Shown piece by piece: positions 44,988 through 54,551 of a stretch of 64,000 nucleotides of DNA. Origin of the DNA: Alphaproteobacteria bacterium (GTDB lineage: Bacteria > Pseudomonadota > Alphaproteobacteria > Micropepsales > Micropepsaceae); the NCBI GenBank assembly GCA_016124635.1, contig WGNJ01000013.1:62001-126000 (forward strand), given 5' to 3'. The translations under genes were made by a program, and so were the position numbers. Under the pieces are notes generated by a model. The model made no database searches. It was not told the DNA's origin and saw only the letters and a program-made list of their open reading frames with translations. The stretch's first letter is position 1; each line of letters opens with the position of its first letter.

Positions 44988-46751
44988 ATGACGACGCTTG
45001 CCCAGGAACTGACCGAAACCGTCTCGAAAGCCTTCGCGGCCGAGGGCCTCGATCCCGCTTTGGGCGTGGTGCGTCCGTCCGACCGCCCGGACCTTGCCCA
45101 GTTTCAGGTCAACGGCGCGATGGCCGCCGCCAAAGCGGCCAAGGCAAACCCGAAGGCGATCGCCGAAAAGATCGTGACACGGCTGAAGGGCGATCCGCGC
45201 ATCGCCAAGCTCGAGGTCGCCGGCCCCGGCTTCATCAACATCTCGCTGACCGACGCCGAGATCTCCAAACACGTGAACAAGCTGCGCGACGATGAGCGCG
45301 CCGGCGTCCCGAAGCGCGACAAGCCACAAACCGTGATCGTCGATTTCGGCGGCCCGAACATCGCGAAGACCATGCACGCCGGTCACTTGCGCTCGCTTGT
45401 CATCGGCGACGCGCTGCAAAAGCTCTTCCGCTTCGTCGGCGACACCGTGATCTCCGACGTCCACTTCGGCGATTGGGGCCTGCAGATGGGGCAGCTGATC
45501 ACCGAGGTCGAGCGCGAGCAGCCGAACCTTCCGTATTTCGATCCGAACTTCAAAGGCCCTTATCCGAACCAATCGCCGGTGACGATGGAGGACCTCGAGG
45601 TCATCTATCCGCGCGCCTCGGCCGCGTGCAAAGCCGATCCCGCGCGTCTTGAAGAGGCACGCAAGGCGACGGCTGAGCTACAGGCCGGGCGTCCAGGCTA
45701 CCGTGCGCTGTGGGAACAGTTCCGCGCCGTCTCCTTCGCAGGCGTGCGCCGCGAGTTCAACGCGCTCGGCGTCCACTTCGATTGGTGGAAGGGCGAGAGC
45801 GACGTCGACAAGCTCGTCGCGCCGATGGTCGCGGACCTCGTGAAGCGCGGCCTCGCCGTCGAAAGCGAAGGCGCGCTGGTCGTGCGCATCGAAGAACCCG
45901 GCGACAAGAAAGAGCTGCCGCCGCTCATCGTGCAGAAGTCGGACGGCGCCGCGCTCTATGAAACGACCGACCTGGCGACGATCGTCGATCGCGTGAAGGC
46001 GGCCGACCCCGACCTCATTCTTTATGTCGTCGGCCAGCCGCAGCACGACCATTTCGAGAAGGTCTTCCGCGGCGCGCGCAAAGCGAGACTGAACGGTAAG
46101 GCGTCGCTCGAGCACATCGGCTTCGGCACGGTCAACGGTCCCGACGGCAAACCCTTCCGCACGCGCGCCGGCGGCACGGTGAAACTCTTCGACCTCATCG
46201 AACAGGCCAAAGCAGAGTCGCTGAAGCGGCTGAGCGAACAAGGCCTCGCGCAAGACTACCCGCAAGCCGAGCGCGAGGAGATCGCGCGCCAAGTCGGCCT
46301 CGCCGCCATCAAATACGCCGACCTCAAGAACCAGCGTCTGACCAACTATGTTTTCGATCTCGCGCGCTTCACGCAGTTCGAAGGCGAGACCGGCCCCTAT
46401 CTGCAGTACCAGGCCGTGCGCATCCAATCGCTGCTGAAGAAGGCCGAAGAGCAGGGCTTCAAGCCCGGTTCGATCCAAATCGAAGACGCCGCCGAGCGCG
46501 ATTTGGTCTTACTGCTCGACCGTCTGCCGGATGCAATCGACCAAGCGATCTTGAAGCGCGCGCCTAATGTGCTGTCCGACCACGCATTCTCAGTGGCCCA
46601 AGCCTTCAGCCGCTTCTACGCTGCCCATCACATATTGAGTGGGCAGAACGAGGCCCTCCGAGCCTCCCGCCTCGCAGTGTGCCGCCTGGTCCTCACGCAA
46701 TTCGCCGTCGTCCTCGGCCTCCTCGGCATCGAAATCCCCGAGCGGATGTGA
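44988..46751 (+). CDS. argS: Arginyl-tRNA synthetase
   Basis: Charges tRNA-Arg. The 587-residue class I synthetase has the N-terminal tRNA-recognition domain (QFQVNGAMAAAK, GPGFINISL), the HIGH-type motif in FGGPNIAKTMHAGHLRS and the C-terminal DALR anticodon domain (YLQYQAVRIQSLLKKAEE; FYAAHHILS). As in most arginyl-tRNA synthetases the KMSK loop is degenerate (FRTRAGGTVKL). No clear ribosome binding site precedes the ATG at 44988, which lies soon after repeat copy C. Confidence 0.98.
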   Translation: MTTLAQELTETVSKAFAAEGLDPALGVVRPSDRPDLAQFQVNGAMAAAKAAKANPKAIAEKIVTRLKGDPRIAKLEVAGPGFINISLTDAEISKHVNKLRDDERAGVPKRDKPQTVIVDFGGPNIAKTMHAGHLRSLVIGDALQKLFRFVGDTVISDVHFGDWGLQMGQLITEVEREQPNLPYFDPNFKGPYPNQSPVTMEDLEVIYPRASAACKADPARLEEARKATAELQAGRPGYRALWEQFRAVSFAGVRREFNALGVHFDWWKGESDVDKLVAPMVADLVKRGLAVESEGALVVRIEEPGDKKELPPLIVQKSDGAALYETTDLATIVDRVKAADPDLILYVVGQPQHDHFEKVFRGARKARLNGKASLEHIGFGTVNGPDGKPFRTRAGGTVKLFDLIEQAKAESLKRLSEQGLAQDYPQAEREEIARQVGLAAIKYADLKNQRLTNYVFDLARFTQFEGETGPYLQYQAVRIQSLLKKAEEQGFKPGSIQIEDAAERDLVLLLDRLPDAIDQAILKRAPNVLSDHAFSVAQAFSRFYAAHHILSGQNEALRASRLAVCRLVLTQFAVVLGLLGIEIPERM

Positions 46752-46765
46752 ATCTGGAGGCCGAC

Positions 46766-47287
46766 GTGGACCGCACAATGAAATGGGCCCGCGCCGTAAC
46801 TGGTTTTGCCGCGCTCGCCTTGTTCGCGCTCGCACTGTCGGTTCACTTTGCATCCCTCTTCGGAATCGATCTTGAAGAGAAATGGCCAGAGGTTTGGCTC
46901 CTTCACTACGGAATTTTTCCATTCATTCTTGCGGCAGCAGTTGTCTTGGGCCGTCTTGCCACACCAAGCCGACGCTTCCGCGATGCGGTTATGCTGTTAC
47001 CTCTGAGCGCGCGGCTGCTCATCGCTGTGGCGTTCATTTATGCGATGGCAAATTTCTTCATCGTGCTGCCGCTCAGCGCCGGCGGCCAACCCGTCATCAG
47101 GGACGGTCGCCACTACCTCAACGATCACGGAGTTCTTCGGGAGGTCACCGCTGACGAATTTCACGCTCAGCGCAACCTGGCCATCCGAGGATTTTCAGGT
47201 CACTGGCTCTTTCTCTATTTGGCCTCGGCCCTGGTCCTGCTGACGGCCCGTCGCGCGCCAGAGAGGCCGCCCATAAGGACGCAGTGA
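46766..47287 (+). CDS. Hypothetical membrane protein
   Basis: A 173-residue protein with four hydrophobic helices (about residues 10-28, 40-60, 72-95 and 145-163) and a soluble loop between helices 3 and 4 (GQPVIRDGRHYLNDHGVLREVTADEFHAQRN). No family recognised. The GTG at 46766 has GGAGG 5 bases upstream; an ATG at 46778 is possible but badly spaced. It follows argS by 14 bases and is probably cotranscribed. Confidence 0.75.
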   Translation: MDRTMKWARAVTGFAALALFALALSVHFASLFGIDLEEKWPEVWLLHYGIFPFILAAAVVLGRLATPSRRFRDAVMLLPLSARLLIAVAFIYAMANFFIVLPLSAGGQPVIRDGRHYLNDHGVLREVTADEFHAQRNLAIRGFSGHWLFLYLASALVLLTARRAPERPPIRTQ

Positions 47288-47344
47288 ACCAGGCGAAGTG
47301 AGCTGTTCCCTGAGCGAATGTGAGGAAAACGGCGGGCTTCCGCG

Positions 47345-47372
47345 TTGACTTGCCACCGCCGCCCCCTATCAT
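47345..47372 (+). promoter_or_regulatory. Predicted promoter of the glycine cleavage operon
   Basis: TTGACT at 47345-47350 and TATCAT at 47367-47372 are separated by 16 bases. A start near 47380 would place both glycine aptamers at 47430-47665 in the leader RNA of gcvT. Confidence 0.6.
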
Positions 47373-47429
47373 CGCGCCCAACGTCCGTCCCCGCCGGGAG
47401 GCGCTTGGGCTGACGGCCATACAATCGAC

Positions 47430-47665
47430 CCTTTGCGGGAGAGTGCGCTTGGCGCCGGACGGGAAAACCGCCCGCGCAAGTCGCCGCCGAAGGAGCAACC
47501 GCCCTGGAAACTCTCAGGCCAACGGGACCGCAAAGGCGATGACAGTCTGGAAAGCGAACGTCCGCGCCTGAACGCGCGTCGTTCCACCGACGGGGTAGGC
47601 GAGCGGCGCTTGACGCCAACGGCTCGCGAAATCTCTCAGGTCCCATGACAGACAGGGGCTCTCGT
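47430..47665 (+). promoter_or_regulatory. Tandem glycine riboswitch
   Basis: Two glycine aptamers in series upstream of gcvT. Aptamer 1 (about 47435-47540) has GGGAGAG, then GCCGAAGGAGCAA, AAACTCTCAGGCC and GGGACCGC. Aptamer 2 (about 47548-47665) has TCTGGAAAGCG, CACCGACGGGGTAGGC, AATCTCTCAGGTCCCATGACAGA and CAGGGG. These are the conserved words of the gcvT motif. In known examples glycine binding turns the operon on. About 67 bases remain before the gcvT ATG for the expression platform; I see no strong terminator with a T-run there, so control of translation start is more likely. Confidence 0.93.
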
Positions 47666-47732
47666 ATCGCTCTCTCCAAGAAGGGGCGGCGAGGGCGATC
47701 CAAACCCTGGACCGACTGGTGGGACTGAGCAC

Positions 47733-48902
47733 ATGGCCGAACCGGCAACCGCCGAACATCTGAAGCGCACGCCGCTCTACGCGCTGAACGTCGAGCTCGG
47801 CGGCAAGATGGTGCCGTTCGCCGGTTACGAGATGCCGGTGCAATTTCCGGCCGGCATCCTCAAAGAACATCTGCACACGCGCGCCGCCGCGGGCCTCTTC
47901 GACGTTTCGCACATGGGCCAGGCGTTTCTGCGTCTCGAGAATCCGACGGGCGATGCGGACGCGCGCCACGCAGCTATCGCCGCTCTTCTCGAAGAACTGA
48001 CGCCGGGCGAGATCAAAGGCCTGAAGCCCGGCCAGATCCGCTACACGCTGCTGCTCAACGACAAAGGCGGAATTCGCGACGACTTCATGGTCTCGCGTCC
48101 GAACGATGCGAAATTCGCCGGCACGCTCTTTCTCGTCGTCAACGCGGCGACCAAGGACGCCGACTTCGCGCATATCGCGGCGAAGCTCAAAGGCCGCGCG
48201 CGCGTCGAGCGGCTCGAAGAGCAGGCGCTGATCGCACTGCAAGGTCCGAAGGCGGTGGAAGTGTTCGATCGCATTGTGCCAGGCGTCGCGGCGATGAGCT
48301 TTATGACCATCGCGCCTTTCACATGGGAGCGCACGCAGCTCTTCGTCTCGCGCTCGGGTTACACCGGTGAAGACGGCTACGAGATCACCTTGCCCGCCAA
48401 CATGGCGGTGCCGTTCGCGCGCGTGCTCCTCGCCGACAAAGACGTGGCCCCGATCGGTCTTGGCGCGCGCGACTCGCTGCGCCTCGAGGCCGGTCTCTGC
48501 CTCTACGGTCACGACATCGACGAAACGACGACGCCGGTCGAAGCGAACCTCACCTGGGCGATCGGTAAGCGCCGCAAGAGGGAGAAGGGCTTCCCCGGCG
48601 CCGACATCATCATGGGCCAGCTTTTCGACGGCGCGAAGCGCCTGCGCGTCGGCATCAAGCCCGATGGCCGCGCGCCCGCTCGCGAAGGCGCCGACATCGT
48701 TGATGCAAGCGGCAACGTCGTCGGCCGTGTCACGAGCGGCGGCTTCGGTCCCAGCGTGAACGGTCCCATCGCCATGGGTTACGTGCGCCCCGATCTCGCG
48801 AAGGACGGTACGCCGCTCGGCCTCGTCGTGCGCGGACAGACATTGGCGGCCAAGGTCGCGCCGCTCCCCTTCATCCCCAAACGCTTTCACAAACCCGGAT
48901 AA
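47733..48902 (+). CDS. gcvT: Aminomethyltransferase (glycine cleavage T protein)
   Basis: Transfers the methylene group from the lipoyl arm of GcvH to tetrahydrofolate and releases ammonia. The 389-residue protein has the family start KRTPLYALNVELGGKMVPFAGYEMPVQF, the folate-site Asp region (YTGEDGYEI) and GLGARDSLRLEAGLCLYGHDID. It is the first gene of gcvT-gcvH-gcvPA-gcvPB and lies directly below the glycine riboswitch. Confidence 0.97.
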   Translation: MAEPATAEHLKRTPLYALNVELGGKMVPFAGYEMPVQFPAGILKEHLHTRAAAGLFDVSHMGQAFLRLENPTGDADARHAAIAALLEELTPGEIKGLKPGQIRYTLLLNDKGGIRDDFMVSRPNDAKFAGTLFLVVNAATKDADFAHIAAKLKGRARVERLEEQALIALQGPKAVEVFDRIVPGVAAMSFMTIAPFTWERTQLFVSRSGYTGEDGYEITLPANMAVPFARVLLADKDVAPIGLGARDSLRLEAGLCLYGHDIDETTTPVEANLTWAIGKRRKREKGFPGADIIMGQLFDGAKRLRVGIKPDGRAPAREGADIVDASGNVVGRVTSGGFGPSVNGPIAMGYVRPDLAKDGTPLGLVVRGQTLAAKVAPLPFIPKRFHKPG

Positions 48903-48908
48903 CCGACG

Positions 48909-49283
48909 ATGAGCGAGACGAGATACACCAAGGATCACGAATGGGTGCGCGTTGACGGCGGCGTCGCAACCGTCGGCATCACGCAATATGCGGCCGAGCA
49001 ACTCGGCGACGTCGTCTTCGTCGAGCTGCCGAAGGTCGGCAAAGCGGTCGAGAAGGGCGGCGAGGCCGCCGTCGTCGAAAGCGTCAAGGCGGCCTCCGAA
49101 GTCTATGCGCCGATCTCGGGCGAAATCGTCGAGGTCAACGGCGCCATCGAAGGCGAGCCCGCGAAGGTCAACGCCGAGCCGATGGGCGGCGGCTGGTTCA
49201 TCAAATTGAAGGTCAAGGACGCCGCCGAAGTGAGCGCGCTGATGACCGAGGCGCAATACCAAGACTACGTGAAAGGCCTCTGA
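48909..49283 (+). CDS. gcvH: Glycine cleavage H protein
   Basis: A 124-residue lipoyl carrier protein that shuttles the aminomethyl group among GcvP, GcvT and the lipoamide dehydrogenase. The lipoylated lysine is K60 in [18 protein letters not shown]. It starts 6 bases after gcvT and its last base overlaps the gcvPA ATG (TGATG). Confidence 0.98.
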   Translation: MSETRYTKDHEWVRVDGGVATVGITQYAAEQLGDVVFVELPKVGKAVEKGGEAAVVESVKAASEVYAPISGEIVEVNGAIEGEPAKVNAEPMGGGWFIKLKVKDAAEVSALMTEAQYQDYVKGL

Positions 49284-50629
49284 TGCGTTATTTGCCACTG
49301 ACCGAAGCCGACCGCCGCACGATGCTCGGCGTCATCGGCGCGAAGTCGGTCGACGATCTCTTCCGCGACGTGCCGCAGGAAGCCTATCTGACGACGCTCG
49401 TCGACTTACCCATGCATGCGGGCGAGATCGAGGTCGAGCGCCAGCTCGGCAGGCTCGCGGCCAAGAACGTGTCGGCCGGCGCCGTGCCGTTCTTCGTCGG
49501 CGCCGGCGCCTACCGGCATCACGTCCCGGCTTCGGTCGATCACTTGATCCAGCGCTCGGAATTCCTGACGAGCTACACGCCTTATCAGCCCGAGATCGCG
49601 CAAGGCACGCTGCAGTATCTGTTCGAATTCCAGACACAGGTCGCATTGCTGACGGGCATGGAAGTCGCGAACGCTTCGATGTACGACGGCTCGACGGGTG
49701 CGACGGAGGCGGTCCTGATGGCCGCGCGTGTAACGGGCAAGAAGCGCGTCGTCCTCTCCGGCAATCTTCATCCGCACTATGTCGAGACGATCCGAACGAC
49801 GGCCGAGACCGCCGGTCTCGAAATCGTCACCGGTAAACCGGCGCCCGCCGCCGGCGAAACCGCCGACCATTTGGTCGACGATCAGACCGCGTGCCTCGTC
49901 GTTCAGAACCCGGACTTCTTCGGCAACCTGCGCGATATCACGCCGCTTTCCGACGCTACGCACGCCAAAGGCGCGCTGCTCATTGCCGTCGTGACCGAAG
50001 TCGTCTCGCTCGGCGCCGTGACGCCGCCGGGCGAAATGGGGGCCGACATTGTCGTCGCCGAAGGTCAGTCAGTCGGCAACCCCCTGAACTTCGGCGGCCC
50101 CTATGTCGGCCTCTTCGCCACGCGCCAAAAGTTCGTGCGTCAGATGCCGGGCCGCCTCGTCGGCGAGACCGCCGACGTAGACGGCCGTCGCGGCTATGTG
50201 CTGACGCTCTCGACCCGCGAACAGCACATCCGCCGCGAGAAGGCGACGAGCAACATCTGCACCAATTCAGGTCTGTGCAGTCTGGCCTTCACGATCCATC
50301 TCGCGCTGTTGGGCGAAGAAGGCTTCGCTCGGCTTGCGGCCCTCAGCCACGAACGCGCGGTGATGACCGCAGACCGCTTGTCGAAAGTTAAGGGCGTTGA
50401 GCTCGTGACGCCGACCTTCTTCAACGAGTTCACGCTGAAGCTGCCGAAGCCCACCGCCGAAGTGGTCGAGAAGCTCGCCAAGGAACACGTGCTCGGTGGT
50501 GTCCCGGCGTCGCGCTTGCTGCCGCATGACAAGTCGCTGACAAACCATCTGATTGTTGCAGCAACGGAGCTGACGACACCGCAGGATATCGATGCCTTCG
50601 CCGCCGCGCTGACAAAGGTGCTCACATGA
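49283..50629 (+). CDS. gcvPA: Glycine dehydrogenase (decarboxylating) subunit 1
   Basis: N-terminal half of split P protein, 448 residues. Together with gcvPB it forms the PLP-dependent glycine decarboxylase. Typical stretches are [17 protein letters not shown] [53 protein letters not shown], and [20 protein letters not shown]. This half lacks the PLP lysine, as expected. The gene overlaps its neighbours on both sides. Confidence 0.97.
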   Translation: MRYLPLTEADRRTMLGVIGAKSVDDLFRDVPQEAYLTTLVDLPMHAGEIEVERQLGRLAAKNVSAGAVPFFVGAGAYRHHVPASVDHLIQRSEFLTSYTPYQPEIAQGTLQYLFEFQTQVALLTGMEVANASMYDGSTGATEAVLMAARVTGKKRVVLSGNLHPHYVETIRTTAETAGLEIVTGKPAPAAGETADHLVDDQTACLVVQNPDFFGNLRDITPLSDATHAKGALLIAVVTEVVSLGAVTPPGEMGADIVVAEGQSVGNPLNFGGPYVGLFATRQKFVRQMPGRLVGETADVDGRRGYVLTLSTREQHIRREKATSNICTNSGLCSLAFTIHLALLGEEGFARLAALSHERAVMTADRLSKVKGVELVTPTFFNEFTLKLPKPTAEVVEKLAKEHVLGGVPASRLLPHDKSLTNHLIVAATELTTPQDIDAFAAALTKVLT

Positions 50630-52197
50630 TGAACAAGCAAGGCCGCGCCACCACCGGCAGCGGCGGCCATCATATGGATATCGAGACGATCTCGGGCGAC
50701 CGCGGCCTCGATCACGAAGAGCCGTTGATCTTCGAGCTTGGGCGCGCCGGCAAATGCGGCGTGGATCTGCCCGATCTTGAGATCAAGCACGATCGCCTCG
50801 GCGGTCTGCGCCGTCGCGGCCAAATCGGCCTACCGGGATTATCGGAGCCTGAGGTCGTGCGCCACTTCGTGCGGCTCAGCCGCAAGAACTACGCGATCGA
50901 CGCGGGGCTCTATCCGCTGGGCTCCTGCACGATGAAGCACAATCCGCGCCTCAACGAGAAGATGGCGCGCTTGCCCGGCTTCGCCGACATTCATCCGCTG
51001 CAGCCGGTGTCGACGGTGCAAGGCGCGTTGGCGCTCATCGAAGAGCTCGCCTTTTGGCTGAAGACCCTCACCAACATGCCGGCCGTCGCGATGTCGCCCA
51101 AGGCTGGTGCACACGGTGAGCAATGCGGCCTCAAAACGATCAAAGCGGCGCACAAGGCGCGCGGCGAGAAGCGCTCGGTCATCCTGGTGCCAGAGTCCGC
51201 GCACGGCACCAATCCAGCAACCGCTGCGCTCGTCGGCTACACGGTCGAGGAGGTGCCGGCAAACGAGCGCGGCCGCGTCGACGTCGAGGCGTTGAAGGCG
51301 AAGCTCGGTCCGCACGTCGCGGCCGTCATGCTCACCAATCCGAACACCTGCGGCCTCTTCGAGAACGACATGCGCGCCATCGCGGATGCCGTTCACAAGG
51401 CGGGCGCCTACTTCTACTGCGACGGCGCCAACTTCAACGCCATCGTCGGCAAGGTGCGTCCGGGCGATCTCGGCATCGACGCGATGCACATCAATCTGCA
51501 CAAGACCTTTTCGACGCCGCACGGCGGCGGCGGGCCTGGCGCAGGTCCCGTCGTGCTCTCGGCGGCGCTCGCGCCCTTCGCGCCCTTGCCGCTGATCGTG
51601 CACGACGCGGGCGGCTTCCGCCTCGTCGAAGACAAAGCTGATGCGAAGGCGCGCGACGCAAAGCCCTTCGGCCGTATGTGCGCCTTCCACGGCCAGATGG
51701 GGATGTTCGTTCGCGCGCTCGCCTACATGATCAGCCACGGCGCTGACGGCCTCGCGCAAGTCGCCGAAGACGCAGTGCTGAACGCGAACTACATCCTCGC
51801 CTCGCTGAAAGACGTCATGTCGGCGCCGTTCGGCAAGGGTCCGTGCATGCACGAGGCGCTCTTCGACGACACGTTCCTGAAGGACACCGGCGTCACCACG
51901 CTCGACATCGCCAAGGCGCTGATCGACGAGGGCTATCATCCGATGACGATGTACTTCCCGCTTGTCGTCCACGGCGCCATGCTGATCGAGCCGACGGAAA
52001 CGGAATCGAAGCGTTCGCTCGACGAGTTCGTCGCGGTGATGCGCGGCCTCGTCGAAAAGGCCAAGGGCAACGACAAGTCGCGCTTCCAGGGTGCACCGTT
52101 CTTGGCGCCCCGCCGCCGGCTCGACGAAACCGCCGCCGCTCGCAAGCCGATCTTGCGCTGGACACCGCCCGCACCAAAGGCCCAAGCCGCGGAGTAG
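50626..52197 (+). CDS. gcvPB: Glycine dehydrogenase (decarboxylating) subunit 2
   Basis: C-terminal half of split P protein, 523 residues, carrying the PLP-binding lysine at about K293 in [36 protein letters not shown] and [13 protein letters not shown] are other family marks. The ATG overlaps the gcvPA stop (ATGATG); a second ATG three bases on is also possible. The C-terminal 20 residues ([13 protein letters not shown]) are a variable tail. It ends the operon, 24 bases before repeat copy B. Confidence 0.97.
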   Translation: MMNKQGRATTGSGGHHMDIETISGDRGLDHEEPLIFELGRAGKCGVDLPDLEIKHDRLGGLRRRGQIGLPGLSEPEVVRHFVRLSRKNYAIDAGLYPLGSCTMKHNPRLNEKMARLPGFADIHPLQPVSTVQGALALIEELAFWLKTLTNMPAVAMSPKAGAHGEQCGLKTIKAAHKARGEKRSVILVPESAHGTNPATAALVGYTVEEVPANERGRVDVEALKAKLGPHVAAVMLTNPNTCGLFENDMRAIADAVHKAGAYFYCDGANFNAIVGKVRPGDLGIDAMHINLHKTFSTPHGGGGPGAGPVVLSAALAPFAPLPLIVHDAGGFRLVEDKADAKARDAKPFGRMCAFHGQMGMFVRALAYMISHGADGLAQVAEDAVLNANYILASLKDVMSAPFGKGPCMHEALFDDTFLKDTGVTTLDIAKALIDEGYHPMTMYFPLVVHGAMLIEPTETESKRSLDEFVAVMRGLVEKAKGNDKSRFQGAPFLAPRRRLDETAAARKPILRWTPPAPKAQAAE

Positions 52198-52220
52198 AAC
52201 ACAGCAGCGAGGCGCGACGC

Positions 52221-52450
52221 CTTTCCTCCCCCGCGCGCGCGGAACGCGCGTGCGGGCGGAGGTGTCGAGCCCGCACCGCTGTGAAATGAATCCTGAGTGT
52301 CGCTGGCGAGACGGAGGGGGTGCCGCTGCAGCAAAGAGCGACCACCTGAAACGGCTCGCCACTTCAGAGCCACCCCCTCCGTCTCGGCCTACGCTATCGC
52401 TTCGGCCGATCCACCTCCGCCCGCGCGCCTTGCGCGCAGGGGAGGAAAAG
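52221..52450. repeat. Palindromic intergenic element, copy B (about 230 bp)
   Basis: Second and better-preserved copy of the element at 19377-19612. The left half (TTTCCTCCCCCGCGCGCG, GGGCGGAGGTG, GAGACGGAGGGGGTG) is mirrored by the right half (CACCCCCTCCGTCTC, CACCTCCGCCCGCG, GCGCGCAGGGGAGGAAAAG). The whole can fold into one long imperfect hairpin. It lies between gcvPB and the next gene, whose ribosome binding site (GGAGGAAAAG) is formed by the right end of the element. Confidence 0.8.
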
Positions 52451-52456
52451 TAGAGC

Positions 52457-53035
52457 GTGGCAATGCTTGAACGGCAGCAAGAATTTCTGGACATCGTCCG
52501 CGCCAACCCGGGCGTCGCGGCGGTCGTCGAGCGCATGCGCACGTTCGGCGCGCCGGACCTTTGGCTGGTCAGCGGCTGTTTGTTCCAAAGCGTTTGGAAC
52601 GTGCTCGAGCGCAAGCCGCCGGAGCACGGCATCCTCGACTACGATCTTTTCTACTACGACCCGGACACCTCCTACGAAGCCGAGGACGTTTGGATCAAGC
52701 GCGCCGCGACGCACTTTGCGGCGACGGGGCTCAAGGTCGAGCTGCGCAACCAAGCCCGCGTCCACCTCTGGTATCGGGAGAAATTCGGCGTCGACTATCC
52801 GCCGCTGACGTCGTCTTGTGACGGCGTCGACCATTTTCTCTTCCCGGCATGCATGGTCGCCGTCCGGCCTATCGCCGACGGCAAGCTTGAGCTCTACGCC
52901 CCGCTCGGCCTCGACGATGTGTTCAACCGCACGCTTCGGTCGAATCCACTCTGGCCGACGCCACGCGACGAACGGTTTTGGTCTAAGGTCCGGCGGTATC
53001 AATCCGCTTGGCCGTCGGTGACCGTTGCCGACTAG
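52457..53035 (+). CDS. Nucleotidyltransferase-fold family protein (COG3575-like)
   Basis: A 192-residue protein of the uncharacterised nucleotidyltransferase-like family (COG3575 type). The GCLFQSVWNVL block is followed by the acidic motif ILDYDLFYYDPD, the DxD-like metal site, and then ARVHLWYREKFG and VDHFLFPACMVAVRP. Its substrate is unknown. The GTG at 52457 is 11 bases from GGAGG in the repeat; an ATG at 52463 is the alternative start, two codons shorter. Confidence 0.85.
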   Translation: MAMLERQQEFLDIVRANPGVAAVVERMRTFGAPDLWLVSGCLFQSVWNVLERKPPEHGILDYDLFYYDPDTSYEAEDVWIKRAATHFAATGLKVELRNQARVHLWYREKFGVDYPPLTSSCDGVDHFLFPACMVAVRPIADGKLELYAPLGLDDVFNRTLRSNPLWPTPRDERFWSKVRRYQSAWPSVTVAD

Positions 53036-53045
53036 GGAGTTGCCG

Positions 53046-53714
53046 ATGCTGACGCGCGCCTTATCGATCGCACTACTGTTCGTCATCGCGCCGTTCGCGC
53101 TCGCGTCGGAAATCGACGAGCGCGTGCGCCCGTTCGATGAGGGCCCCACGAATGCCTCTTTCCTCAAATTCCGCAATGAGCTGAAGGCGATCATCGCGCA
53201 CAAGAACGCGGCTGCACTGATGAAGATCGTCGACACGAAGATTCAGAATGGCTTCGGCGGCGAAGACGGCATCGCCAAGTTCCGCAATGGGTGGAAGCCC
53301 GAAGATCCGAACAGCCCCGTCTGGCGGGCGCTGTCGCTCGTCATTGAGCAAGGCGGCAATTTCGACTCGAAGACCCAGTTCAGCGCCCCATACACCTTCA
53401 GCGCCTTTCCCTCTGACGCCGACGGTTTCACGACCGTCGTCGTCACCGCGGAAGGTGCGGTGATGCGCGAGAAGCCCAAGCCCGACGGCGCCGTCGTGCG
53501 CGCGCTCGACCACGATATCCTCACGCTCGTCGGCCAGGGATCTGGAAAACTGCAGCACGAGGCGACAGAAGCCGATTGGCTCGAGGTCAAGGACGCCAAG
53601 GGTCGGCACGGCTACGTGCGCCAGCTCGACGTCCGCAGCCCCATCGATTATCGCGCCTATTTCGAAAATCGGCGCGGAAAATGGCTGATGACCGCGTTCC
53701 TGGCGGGCGACTAA
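53046..53714 (+). CDS. Exported SH3-like domain protein
   Basis: A 222-residue protein with a signal peptide (LTRALSIALLFVIAPFALA, cleavage near residue 20). The C-terminal part carries a bacterial SH3-like fold (VMREKPKPDGAVVRALDHDILTLV, TEADWLEVKDAKGRHGYVRQLDVRSPI). The N-terminal part is helical with a conserved pattern around DTKIQNGFGGEDG. Bacterial SH3 proteins often bind cell-wall material; here this is inference. AGGGAG precedes the ATG at 53046. Confidence 0.82.
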   Translation: MLTRALSIALLFVIAPFALASEIDERVRPFDEGPTNASFLKFRNELKAIIAHKNAAALMKIVDTKIQNGFGGEDGIAKFRNGWKPEDPNSPVWRALSLVIEQGGNFDSKTQFSAPYTFSAFPSDADGFTTVVVTAEGAVMREKPKPDGAVVRALDHDILTLVGQGSGKLQHEATEADWLEVKDAKGRHGYVRQLDVRSPIDYRAYFENRRGKWLMTAFLAGD

Positions 53715-53810
53715 TCGACATTGCTGACACTTTTCGGGAAGCGGCGCGCGTGTTCGTGCCCCACATTGCCTCTATCATTGGAGAGGCGGCCTTGAGCGGC
53801 TGAAAGCAAC

Positions 53811-54359
53811 ATGAGTGTAGCGATGGCAACTGAGGCGCGGTTCAGGATCGAACGATTGAAGACGCCGCTGGGCGAGATCTTCATCACGTCGACCGAAGGC
53901 GCGATCTGCAATCTCGAATTCGCCGACACTGAGGAGCGCATGCAAAAGCTCCTTGCGCGCCACTTTGGCGACATCGAACTCGAACCCACCAAACGTGGCC
54001 CCTTCGCGAAAGCGCTCGAAGCCTATTTCGCAGGCGACGTGCACGCGATCGACGATCTGCCGGTGAAGACCAACGGGACGCCTTATCAGGAGAAAGCCTG
54101 GGCCGCGCTCCGTCGGATACCGGCCGGCGAAACGCGCTCCTACGGCGAGCAGGCGAAGGATATCGGCGATCCCCTCGGCGCCCGCGCCGTGGGCCTCGCC
54201 AATCACCTGAATCCGGTCGGCATCGTCGTGCCCTGCCATCGCGTCATCGGCGCCGACGGTTCATTGACCGGCTACGCCGGCGGCCTTCACCGCAAGCGTT
54301 GGCTCCTCGAGCACGAAGCCAAACACACCTCACTCCCGTTGTTCCGGGAAAAGAAGTAG
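53811..54359 (+). CDS. ogt: Methylated-DNA-protein-cysteine methyltransferase
   Basis: Suicide repair protein that removes alkyl groups from O6-alkylguanine. The 182-residue product has the active-site PCHR motif (IVVPCHRVIGADGSLTGYAGG), the helix-turn-helix with the Arg finger (IPAGETRSYGEQAKDIG; RAVGLANHLNP) and the C-terminal RKRWLLEHE. No Ada regulatory domain is present. A clear SD is missing. It converges on the atpF gene across repeat copy D. Confidence 0.96.
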   Translation: MSVAMATEARFRIERLKTPLGEIFITSTEGAICNLEFADTEERMQKLLARHFGDIELEPTKRGPFAKALEAYFAGDVHAIDDLPVKTNGTPYQEKAWAALRRIPAGETRSYGEQAKDIGDPLGARAVGLANHLNPVGIVVPCHRVIGADGSLTGYAGGLHRKRWLLEHEAKHTSLPLFREKK

Positions 54360-54368
54360 CGCGCGCGT

Positions 54369-54542
54369 TGTCATCCCGGATTTAGGCGAGCCCAAGCGCA
54401 AAGTGCTTGGGCGCGCGAGCCTTACGTCCGGGACCTAGGGATCGCAGAGCACGGCGCCTGACGATCCTTAGGTCTCGGCACCAAGCTGCGCCAACGTGAT
54501 CGCTAGAGCGATCGCGTTAGCTTCGCTAAGGCCGGGATGACG
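54369..54542. repeat. Palindromic intergenic repeat, copy D (about 170 bp)
   Basis: Second copy of the element at 44786-44954, with TGTCATCCCGGATTTAGGCG at the left end and GCTAAGGCCGGGATGAC at the right end. AGGCGAGCCCAAGCGC, GCGAGCCTTAC and TCCGGGACCTAGGGA are shared; the middle differs (its own short hairpin, GTGATCGCTAGAGCGATCGC). It fills the space between converging ogt and atpF genes and could act as a bidirectional stop for transcription. Confidence 0.8.
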
Positions 54543-54551
54543 GCTTTGGAT

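Noticed and set aside
47514..49298. 594-codon open frame opposite gcvT and gcvH
   Set aside because: Antisense to two certain genes and to the riboswitch; composition typical of GC-rich shadows.
50839..52632. 597-codon open frame opposite gcvPB
   Set aside because: Shadow of gcvPB continuing through the palindromic repeat; no recognisable domain.
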